Assembly (NCBI GenBank): GCA_910589185.1
Contig: CAJUSU010000018.1
Span: forward strand, 27,872 to 35,885
Origin: an uncultured Clostridia bacterium
GTDB lineage: Bacteria > Bacillota > Clostridia > TANB77 > CAG-508
DNA length: 8,014 nucleotides
Reading direction: 5' to 3'
This document shows positions 1 through 5,056 of the stretch, one piece after another (the first letter of the stretch is position 1; each line of letters starts with the position of its first letter). The notes beneath the pieces are model-generated. The model ran no database searches. It was given only the letters and a program-made list of their open reading frames with translations, and was not told the DNA's origin. A program made the translations under genes and the position numbers.

Positions 1-1
1 C

Positions 2-1069
2 CATCAAGAAGATGCTAATAAATTAAAAAATCATTTAAAAAATGGCGATAATATGGAAAAAGCAGCCGAACTAATGGGGGTTAGCACGGCGTATGCTTAT
101 AAAATTAGAAGAGAAAGTATTCAAAATGGTACATGGCTTACTGTTGAAGAAATAGGAGCTATGCAAGAACAAAAGCAAAAGGAAAAAGAAAAAGCAAAGA
201 GAAAGAAAGCAAGACAAAAGCAAAAAGAGCAAAATAGAAAAAAAGAAGAGGAACAATTTAGAGTCAAAAAAGAAGCATGGAGATTGCTAAAATATAGAGA
301 AGAAGGTTATACATACAAAGAAATATCTAGAAAGATGAATTATAGCATTGCTCATCTAACGGTTTTAAGAAGAAAAGCAAATGAAATATTTGACATCGAA
401 GGAACATTAGAAGAATTTACGCAATTGATGAAAAAAGAAGAGGAAAAAGCTAATCAAGAAGAACAAGCGAGATTAGCAAGAGAACAAAGAGAAACTCAAA
501 AAGCAATTAAAGAGGCAGAAGAATTAAGTAAAGCATTTCAAAAAGAGAGAAAACGAAAAATAAAGGGATATGCTGAAAGCTACAAAAGATATAGGAAAGC
601 CGCTAAAAAAGAAGATAATTTAGAACTAGATGGAGAAGAAAATGTGTCAACAGAAGGTAGAAAAAACTTTATTGACGTAGTAATAAATCTTTATAAATTA
701 GATGCAGATATCCCTGATAAAGATATAGAGATTATATTAAATACTTTTTACATGCATCCTGAAGTCGTAGATAAAAAGAGTATTAAGTTTCTTATTTCAA
801 ATGCATATGAAGAAGGTGGATTAAAAGGCGCTGAAAGAATGGTGATTGAACTTGCTAATATATTGAGAGAAACTAAATTTTATGCATTATTAACAGAATA
901 TCAAAAATGGCTAAAGGAACAAACTTTATTTTTAAGGATAAAAGAATTGAAAGCAAGAGGAATGAGCGATAATGCCATTGGTGAAAAGTTATGTATTAGC
1001 TCAGCTGAAGTGAAGGTTATTTTTTATAATAAGAAAAAAACGGAATTTCCAAATTTTGAAGATAGATAA
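2..1069 (+). CDS. Multi-helix-turn-helix, coiled-coil protein of unknown function (5' end outside window)
   Basis: I do not recognise a named family. The frame is open to the left edge (first full codon at base 2), and the ATG at 53 has no Shine-Dalgarno site in front of it, so the true start probably lies upstream; residue numbers below count from that ATG. A helix-turn-helix-like segment spans the ATG and residues 1-20 (AAELMGVSTAYAYKIRR). A second lies at about 76-110 (GYTYKEISRKMNYSIAHLTVLRR) and a third at about 293-327 (ARGMSDNAIGEKLCISSAEVKVI). Between them are Lys/Glu/Gln-rich, probably coiled-coil stretches at 36-75 and 120-185, and a more globular helical part at about 204-290. The composition suggests a cytoplasmic DNA-binding or architectural protein; that role is inferred. 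One Arg is encoded by CGA (554-556). The next gene has its own promoter, so co-transcription is not needed. Confidence 0.75.
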   Translation, partial: HQEDANKLKNHLKNGDNMEKAAELMGVSTAYAYKIRRESIQNGTWLTVEEIGAMQEQKQKEKEKAKRKKARQKQKEQNRKKEEEQFRVKKEAWRLLKYREEGYTYKEISRKMNYSIAHLTVLRRKANEIFDIEGTLEEFTQLMKKEEEKANQEEQARLAREQRETQKAIKEAEELSKAFQKERKRKIKGYAESYKRYRKAAKKEDNLELDGEENVSTEGRKNFIDVVINLYKLDADIPDKDIEIILNTFYMHPEVVDKKSIKFLISNAYEEGGLKGAERMVIELANILRETKFYALLTEYQKWLKEQTLFLRIKELKARGMSDNAIGEKLCISSAEVKVIFYNKKKTEFPNFEDR

Positions 1070-1097
1070 TGGACAAAAAACTCACATTATATAAAAT
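1070..1097 (+). promoter_or_regulatory. Putative sigma-A promoter of the ZIP transporter gene
   Basis: The -35 box is TGGACA (1070-1075) and the -10 box is TAAAAT (1092-1097), 16 bp apart, each one mismatch from consensus. The start point would be near 1104, giving a leader of about 28 nt. The -35 box begins directly after the stop codon of the upstream gene. The -10 box lies inside the dyad at 1081-1120, so a bound repressor could block this promoter. Confidence 0.5.
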
Positions 1098-1120
1098 AAA
1101 AACATATTATGTAATGTGAG
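1081..1120. promoter_or_regulatory. Interrupted dyad (candidate operator) over the ZIP promoter and ribosome binding site
   Basis: The arms CTCACATTA (1081-1089) and TAATGTGAG (1112-1120) are perfect inverse complements. Pairing continues inward through one T/G and four A/T pairs (1090-1094 with 1107-1111), leaving a 12-base centre. A second, smaller palindrome, ACATA-T-TATGT, sits at 1102-1112. The dyad covers the -10 box and expected start point, and its right arm ends in the GAG of the Shine-Dalgarno site. It is not followed by a T-run on the + strand, so it does not look like a terminator in that direction. If transcription starts near 1104, only the right arm is in the mRNA, which favours a protein-binding DNA site over an RNA hairpin. 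A metal-responsive regulator would suit a ZIP gene, but I recognise no standard Fur, Zur or MntR box. Confidence 0.5.
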
Positions 1121-1131
1121 GTGAGAAAAGA

Positions 1132-1929
1132 GTGAATTGGTTTGAAAATTTAAATCCTGCCATTCAAGCATTATTAGCAACAATATTCACATGGGGAATA
1201 ACAGCACTAGGTTCTCTTACGGTATGTTTTTTTAAAGAAGTAAATCGTAAGGTATTAAACACTATTTTAGGATTTAGTGCAGGAGTTATGGTTGCAGCAT
1301 CTTTTTGGTCATTGTTAGCACCTGCAATAGAATTGTCAGAAGAATTAGGATACATAGCATGGTTGCTTCCAGCACTTGGTTTTACCATAGGAGGTTTATT
1401 TGTATTATTATCTGATAAATTTTTAGACAAGGTACTAAAAGGCAGAACAAATTTAAGAAGTGCAGCATCTTTAAAAAAGAGTATTCTTCTAATATCAGCT
1501 ATTACCATTCATAATATACCAGAAGGAATGGCAATAGGTGTAGCCTTTGGAGGAATTGCAAGTGGAACACCGGGAATGAGTTTAGTTGCAGCATTAATGC
1601 TTGCAGTTGGAATAGGAATTCAGAATTTCCCTGAAGGTGCAGCTGTGTCTTTACCACTTAGAAGTGAAGGCTTTTCAAGATTTAAGAGCTTTATGTATGG
1701 TCAGGCATCAGGACTAGTAGAGCCTATCGCAGCAGTGATTGGTGTAGTGTTAGTGTTAACTGTAAGAAGCGTGTTACCATTTTTACTAGCTTTTGCAGCA
1801 GGTGCTATGATAGCAGTAGCTGCAAGAGAACTATTGCCAGAGTCTATTCAGGAAAACAAGAACTTAGCAACAGTAGGTTTAATAGCAGGCTTTGTATTAA
1901 TGATGGTACTAGATGTTGCTTTAGGATAA
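1132..1929 (+). CDS. ZIP-family divalent metal transporter (GufA/ZupT-like)
   Basis: An integral membrane transporter of 265 residues, normal for bacterial ZIP proteins and hydrophobic throughout, compatible with the family's eight membrane segments. The two hallmark metal-binding helices are clear: HNIPEGMAIG with His127 and Glu131, and QNFPEGAAVSLPL with Gln164, Asn165 and Glu168. A further conserved GQASGLVEP segment carries Glu197. The combination of HNIPEG followed by QNFPEG is typical of the GufA-like branch. The family moves zinc, iron or manganese into the cytoplasm; the substrate here cannot be read from sequence. The loop before the first metal helix (about 98-118) lacks the His-rich stretch of many eukaryotic ZIPs. 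The GTG start is supported by GAGGTGA at 1118-1124, seven bases upstream. It appears to be a single-gene unit with its own promoter, a possible operator and a terminator. Confidence 0.93.
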   Translation: MNWFENLNPAIQALLATIFTWGITALGSLTVCFFKEVNRKVLNTILGFSAGVMVAASFWSLLAPAIELSEELGYIAWLLPALGFTIGGLFVLLSDKFLDKVLKGRTNLRSAASLKKSILLISAITIHNIPEGMAIGVAFGGIASGTPGMSLVAALMLAVGIGIQNFPEGAAVSLPLRSEGFSRFKSFMYGQASGLVEPIAAVIGVVLVLTVRSVLPFLLAFAAGAMIAVAARELLPESIQENKNLATVGLIAGFVLMMVLDVALG

Positions 1930-1941
1930 AGAAAGGATAAG

Positions 1942-1977
1942 CTAAAAAGTAATTGAATACTTTTTAGTTTATTTTTT
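1942..1977 (+). terminator. Rho-independent terminator after the ZIP gene
   Basis: A 10-bp perfect stem, CTAAAAAGTA (1942-1951) with TACTTTTTAG (1958-1967), closes a six-base loop and is followed by TTTATTTTTT. The stem is AT-rich, and weaker pairs extend it below the base. It ends the transporter transcript. Confidence 0.75.
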
Positions 1978-2024
1978 ACATTATGCGAGAGAAAAACATA
2001 TCATATAGTAAGAGGTTTAAAATT

Positions 2025-2184
2025 ATGAAAAATTGTGAATTAGTAACAATGGTTTCTACTTTAGCTTGTACAATAGCTAAAGGTAAGACAAAAGAAGAAT
2101 TAGGTATTTTAGCCGCAATTTTCACACAACTTCGGAGATACTTTAATAACATTAACTGTATTAGATATAGACGAAAAAAAATAA
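2025..2184 (+). CDS. DUF6774-like small protein, continuous only through a +1 frameshift at CGG
   Basis: Reading ATG 2025 to CTT 2132, skipping C2133 and continuing with GGA 2134 to the TAA at 2182-2184, gives a 52-residue protein: MKNCELVTMVSTLACTIAKG, then KTKEELGILAAIFTQL, then GDTLITLTVLDIDEKK. From memory, the N-terminal CELVT, the two small helices and the LLAAIFTQLGDTL-type ending match DUF6774, a family of small clostridial proteins of unknown function. Without the shift, the 0-frame product after Leu36 is basic, low-quality sequence (RRYFNNINCIRYRRKK) ending at a TAG at 2190-2192. The start at 2025 is chosen because AAGAGG (2010-2015) lies nine bases upstream and the protein begins as the family does; the ATG at 1983 sits just after the preceding terminator with no ribosome site. 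Alternatives are a real pseudogene or a sequence error. Family confidence is good, function unknown. Confidence 0.7.
2130..2136 (+). other. Candidate +1 frameshift site CTT-CGG-A in the DUF6774-like gene
   Basis: The 0-frame codons are CTT then CGG. Skipping C2133 puts GGA (Gly) in the reading frame and restores the conserved FTQLGDTL ending. I see no Shine-Dalgarno-like stimulator just upstream (the sequence is TTTTCACACAA) and no obvious downstream hairpin. Confidence 0.6.
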
Positions 2185-2246
2185 TGAAATAGTCAGTAAT
2201 ATAACCAAAGAGATTTTTATTACTTAATAATTTAAAAACAAATATA

Positions 2247-2275
2247 TGGACAAGCTATTTCTTTTATGATATATT
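2247..2275 (+). promoter_or_regulatory. Putative sigma-A promoter of the membrane-anchored protein-nadD-nadE operon
   Basis: TGGACA (2247-2252) and TATATT (2270-2275) are 17 bp apart, giving a start near 2282 and a leader of about 29 nt before the ATG at 2311. The ATG at 2266 lies just before this -10 box, upstream of the predicted start point, which argues against it as the translation start. Confidence 0.6.
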
Positions 2276-2310
2276 CAAAATATAAAATAGATAAAAGGAG
2301 AGAAAAGCAA

Positions 2311-2937
2311 ATGAAAAAAACAATAATTATTATTAGTATTATTTTAGTAATTGCTATAGTTGCTACATCATTAATAGTTCAAAATTATTTTAACAAAAAA
2401 ACAGAGGAATTAAAAAAAGAAGAAGAGATACTAAATACTTTTGATCTTACTACAAAAAGTGGAAAAGCAGTAGAATTAGAATATATGAATTTTGAAAATG
2501 GAGAATTTTATTTAAAGCTTCCGAAAGAATTTAAGCAAATGGATGAAAAAATACTTAAGAAAAAATATGTTAATGAGAATCCACCAACTTTTGCATATAC
2601 TAATAAAGAAACTACAGTAAATATTGCAATAAGTATTACAAATACACAGATGAAGAATGAAGCAATTGAGACTTTTTTAGAAACTATGAAGGCACAATTG
2701 GGGGCACAATATGAAGTAATAGATAGTAACACAAAAGAAAAAGAAGAGCACACAATTGGACAAATACAATTTATTTCAAAAGCAGCAGATACTGATATCT
2801 ATAATCATATGATGATTTTTTCTTGCAATGACAAGTTTAGAGTAGTTAGCTTTAACTGTACAAAAGAATTACAAGAAGAATGGCAGGAAGTAGGAGCATT
2901 TATCATTAATTCATTAATGTTCCCGCAAGATGAGTAA
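2311..2937 (+). CDS. Membrane-anchored extracytoplasmic protein, possibly PsbP/Mog1-like fold
   Basis: A 208-residue protein of unknown function. A short basic start (MKK) and one hydrophobic segment at about 4-24 (IIIISIILVIAIVATSLIV) form an uncleaved anchor or signal. There is no lipobox Cys, so it is not a standard lipoprotein. The rest (about 25-208) is hydrophilic and should lie outside the membrane. The pattern of that domain is FYLKLPKEFKQM early, an alternating strand-like VNIAISI in the middle, a helix ETFLETMKAQLG, and a final FRVVSFNCTKELQEEWQEVG with FIINSL. This recalls PsbP/Mog1-like (DUF1795-type) domains; that is a resemblance by eye, not an established hit. The start at 2311 is supported by AAAAGGAG (2293-2300) ten bases upstream and by the promoter position. 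It lies 11 bp before nadD in an apparent operon; its link to NAD synthesis is not clear. Confidence 0.75.
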   Translation: MKKTIIIISIILVIAIVATSLIVQNYFNKKTEELKKEEEILNTFDLTTKSGKAVELEYMNFENGEFYLKLPKEFKQMDEKILKKKYVNENPPTFAYTNKETTVNIAISITNTQMKNEAIETFLETMKAQLGAQYEVIDSNTKEKEEHTIGQIQFISKAADTDIYNHMMIFSCNDKFRVVSFNCTKELQEEWQEVGAFIINSLMFPQDE

Positions 2938-2948
2938 AGGAAAAAAAT

Positions 2949-3555
2949 ATGCTCAAAAAACAGATTGTTATGTATGGAGGAGCATTTAATCCACCACTTA
3001 ATTCTCATTTTTCATTAGCTCAACAAATCATAAATGAAAATGAACAAGTAGAAAAGGTAGTATTTGTGCCAGTAAATAGCTTGTATGAAAAAGCAGAATT
3101 AATTAGTAATGAACACAGATATCAGATGCTAAAAGCAGTGTGTGATAAAAATGAAAAATTTGAAGTCTCTACAATAGAGATAGATAGAGCAAGACCATTG
3201 TATACAATTGAAACCTTACAAAAATTACAAGAACAATACCCAGAATATGAGATTGCTTTTATGATACGGAAGTGATAATCTTAAAACCTTAGATACATGG
3301 AAAGAAGCACAAACATTATTGAAGAATTATAAAATATATGTGCTAGAAAGAGATAAGGATAGCATAAAAGATATTATACAGAGTAATCCAATATTAAAAG
3401 CACACAGTAAGGCTTTCTATACTCTGTCTAAAGAAGTCACCAGCAATCTAAGTTCTACTTATGTAAGAGAGAAAATAAAAGAAGGAAAGAGTATTGCATA
3501 TTTAACGCCAGAAGAAGTAATTACATACATTTTAGAAAATAAGCTGTATCAATAA
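2949..3555 (+). CDS. nadD: Nicotinate-nucleotide adenylyltransferase, split by a +1 frameshift at CGG
   Basis: NadD joins nicotinate mononucleotide and ATP to form deamido-NAD in the cytoplasm, the step before NadE. Codons 2949-3266, then skipping C3267 and resuming at GGA 3268 to the TAA at 3553-3555, give a 201-residue protein, a normal NadD length. The N-terminal nucleotide-binding motif is GGAFNPPLNSH (residues 10-20); His20 is kept, but the first position of the usual HxGH is Leu17 and the Gly is Ser19, a variant I associate with clostridial NadD-like proteins. The restored junction reads FMI-GSDNLKTLDTW (Gly107, Asp109, Asn110, Trp117), a conserved NadD block, and SSTYVRE follows at 168-174. 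In the 0 frame the ribosome would meet TGA at 3273 after CGG-AAG. AAAGGA (2936-2941) precedes the start. nadE follows after 12 bp, confirming the pathway. Either recoding or a disrupting mutation or error is possible. Confidence 0.88.
3264..3270 (+). other. Candidate +1 frameshift site ATA-CGG-A in nadD
   Basis: The 0-frame codons ATA-CGG-AAG-TGA terminate at once. Skipping C3267 yields ATA-GGA-AGT-GAT-AAT, which encodes the conserved Gly-Ser-Asp-Asn of NadD. The sequence before the site (ATTGCTTTTATG) holds no Shine-Dalgarno-like element. The CGGA core is identical to the site at 2133. Confidence 0.65.
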
Positions 3556-3567
3556 AGGAGAAAAACA

Positions 3568-4332
3568 ATGTTAGAAAAGCAAGTTTTGGAGAGAGAAGCC
3601 AAAAATGCTATTGAGTGGATAAAAGAATATGTGGAAAAGACAAAAGCAAAGGGGATAGTGATAGGAAATAGCGGAGGCAAGGACTCCGCTACTGTTTTAG
3701 CTATGGCTGTAAAAGCAATCGGAAAGGAAAGAGTAATTTCAGTAGCAATGCCTTGTTTTTCAAAAGAGGCAGACCTAGTAGATGCAAAATTGGTAGCAGA
3801 TACCTTTGAAGTGCCACTTCTAAGGATAGATTTAAGTAGTGCATATCAAGAAATGGAAAATGAAATAAATTGCCAAATTCCACAAGGCTTAACACAAGAA
3901 GCTATTATCAATATCAAACCGAGACTAAGGATGACCACTCTATATGGGATAGCCCAAACTCTAGGATATTTAGTCATTGGAACAGGCAATCTTTGTGAGG
4001 CAATGGTGGGGTATACCACAAAATGGGGAGATAATAGTTCGGATTTAAACCCAATTGGAAATTTTACAGTAGAAGAAGTATTAGCAATAGGAAAAATGAT
4101 AGGAGTTCCAGAAAAGATATTACAAAAAGCACCGAGTGATGGGCTAGATGGTCAAACAGATGAAGAGAAAATGGGCATTCAGTATAGACAAATAGAGGAA
4201 ATGATAGAAACAGGATCTACTGAGGAAAAGGCAAAGCAGGAGATTATAAAGAGATATCAAAATTCTAAACATAAAAGAAAAACTGTGCCAATTTATACTT
4301 TTGAGAGGGAAAACTATCTGCTAAAGCTATAA
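3568..4332 (+). CDS. nadE: Ammonia-dependent NAD(+) synthetase
   Basis: NadE adenylates deamido-NAD with ATP and amidates it with ammonia to give NAD, in the cytoplasm. The 254-residue length fits the single-domain synthetase; there is no N-terminal glutaminase domain, so free ammonia is the expected nitrogen donor. The PP-loop SGGKDS is at 35-40, followed by the adenosine-binding region. GTGNLCEAMVGYTTKWGD (138-155) and the KAPSDGLDGQTDEEKMG loop (187-203) are typical of the active site, and the C-terminus SKHKRKTVPIYTF is family-like. AAAGGAG (3554-3560) lies seven bases before the ATG and overlaps the end of nadD, so translation may be coupled. If nadD frameshifting is inefficient, coupling could also limit NadE. 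I see no convincing terminator directly after it. Confidence 0.95.
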   Translation: MLEKQVLEREAKNAIEWIKEYVEKTKAKGIVIGNSGGKDSATVLAMAVKAIGKERVISVAMPCFSKEADLVDAKLVADTFEVPLLRIDLSSAYQEMENEINCQIPQGLTQEAIINIKPRLRMTTLYGIAQTLGYLVIGTGNLCEAMVGYTTKWGDNSSDLNPIGNFTVEEVLAIGKMIGVPEKILQKAPSDGLDGQTDEEKMGIQYRQIEEMIETGSTEEKAKQEIIKRYQNSKHKRKTVPIYTFERENYLLKL

Positions 4333-4363
4333 CTGGTAAAAGCTGGATTTCCTAATATAAGTC

Positions 4364-4392
4364 TTGACATTATAACAAAAAATGAGTATAGT
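4364..4392 (+). promoter_or_regulatory. Strong sigma-A-like promoter of the YiiX-type gene
   Basis: A perfect -35 box TTGACA (4364-4369), a 17-bp spacer and TATAGT (4387-4392, one mismatch). The predicted start is near 4399, giving a leader of about 29 nt. It is the best consensus promoter in the window. Confidence 0.75.
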
Positions 4393-4427
4393 GAATATAG
4401 AAGGGTTCAAAAGAAAGAAGAAGGAAA

Positions 4428-4970
4428 ATGAAAGATATCTATATTGTTTTAACACATTCGGGAACAGTGTTATCTAAAATTATTAAATTTTATACAAGAA
4501 AGAAATACTCACATGTGTCAATTGCACTAGATATTGATAGTGATAAAATGTATTCCTTTGGAAGAAGAAATCCATATAATCCATTTTTTGCAGGATTTGT
4601 AGAGGAAAGCTCAAAAGAAGGTTTTTTCAAAAGGTTTCAAGAGGCAGAGGCTATGATATATACTTTTCAAGTAACAGATGAACAATATGAAGGAATAAAA
4701 CAACTGATTGAAAAATTTGCAGTCAATAGAGAGCAATATAAATTTAATATTTTAGGGCTATTTTCAGTAGCAATTCACAAAAAAATACAGCCAAGGAATT
4801 CTTTTTATTGTGCTGAATTTGTAAAGTATGTAATAGAAAGCCAAGAAATAGAAACCAACTTACCAGAGATTATAAAACCAGAAGATTTTGCAAAGCTAAA
4901 AAATGTAAAGCCACTATATCAAGGAAAATTGCAAGACTATTTTAGAAAAAAGCAGCCAGTATTTAATTGA
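4428..4970 (+). CDS. YiiX/YebB-type permuted papain-fold (NlpC/P60-like) putative hydrolase
   Basis: A 180-residue soluble protein of the circularly permuted NlpC/P60 type, where the catalytic His comes before the Cys. The early block KKYSHVSIALD contains His29, and the later block FYCAEFVKYVI contains the predicted nucleophile Cys128 with Glu130 two residues on, as in YiiX-like proteins. The opening IYIVLTHSGTVLSKIIKFYT also fits the family (a substrate-channel strand-loop-helix). Members include putative amidases or peptidases; the substrate here is unknown. No signal peptide or membrane segment is seen, so a cytoplasmic location is expected, and a cell-wall role should not be assumed. The start is fixed by the conserved N-terminus; the nearest ribosome site, AAGG at 4421-4424, is closer to the ATG than usual. 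It has its own promoter and terminator and so appears monocistronic. Confidence 0.8.
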   Translation: MKDIYIVLTHSGTVLSKIIKFYTRKKYSHVSIALDIDSDKMYSFGRRNPYNPFFAGFVEESSKEGFFKRFQEAEAMIYTFQVTDEQYEGIKQLIEKFAVNREQYKFNILGLFSVAIHKKIQPRNSFYCAEFVKYVIESQEIETNLPEIIKPEDFAKLKNVKPLYQGKLQDYFRKKQPVFN

Positions 4971-4976
4971 AACTAG

Positions 4977-5010
4977 AAACAATGCTAGAAAGCACAGCAT
5001 TGTTTTTTAT
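4977..5010 (+). terminator. Rho-independent terminator after the YiiX-type gene
   Basis: A ten-pair stem, AAACAATGCT (4977-4986) with AGCATTGTTT (4996-5005), and a nine-base loop, running into a T-rich tail (5003-5008). It starts six bases after the stop codon. Its right arm overlaps the proposed -35 box of the next gene. Confidence 0.8.
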
Positions 5011-5027
5011 TTGAAAAAGGATATAAT
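5000..5027 (+). promoter_or_regulatory. Putative promoter of the ABC-F gene
   Basis: A perfect -10 box TATAAT (5022-5027) lies 16 bp after a weak -35 box TTGTTT (5000-5005). The predicted start near 5034 leaves a leader of about 23 nt. The preceding terminator makes a promoter here necessary, which supports the call despite the poor -35 box. Confidence 0.55.
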
Positions 5028-5056
5028 AGAGCAAAGGAAAAGACAAGGAGCAAATT

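Noticed and set aside
71..256. Minus-strand open frames opposite several genes (for example 71-256, 1164-1508, 2508-2753, 6244-6513, 7364-7606)
   Set aside because: They lie wholly or almost wholly opposite convincing + strand genes, have low-complexity or unrecognisable products, and I know of no family they match.
1081..1120. Hairpin as a + strand terminator of the upstream gene
   Set aside because: The right arm is followed by GTGAGAAAAG, with no T-run. On the minus strand it would be followed by a T-run, but there is no minus-strand gene entering from the right, and the overlap with a promoter fits an operator better.
1953..2009. Promoter for the DUF6774-like gene
   Set aside because: Candidates such as TTGAAT with TACATT, or TTTACA with TATCAT, are weak, overlap the terminator, or would start transcription at the ribosome site.
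1983..2024. Upstream start of the DUF6774-like protein at ATG 1983
   Set aside because: It has no ribosome site, lies immediately after the terminator, and adds 14 residues absent from the family; ATG 2025 has AAGAGG nine bases upstream.
2195..2224. Inverted repeat AGTAATA / TATTACT as a terminator after the DUF6774-like gene
   Set aside because: The stem has only seven AT-rich pairs with a 16-base loop and no T-run after it, so it cannot be told from chance in this composition.
2266..2310. Longer N-terminus for the membrane-anchored protein from ATG 2266
   Set aside because: This ATG lies just before the predicted -10 box, upstream of the predicted start point, and would place a basic stretch before the signal anchor; ATG 2311 has a good ribosome site.
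3319..3555. A separate 78-residue gene starting at ATG 3319
   Set aside because: It has no ribosome site, and its frame continues the NadD sequence upstream to GGA 3268; it is the second half of nadD.
3540..3570. prfB-type programmed frameshift or riboswitch in the nad operon
   Set aside because: No CTT-TGA motif, upstream Shine-Dalgarno stimulator or structured leader was seen; the leader before 2311 is only about 29 nt.
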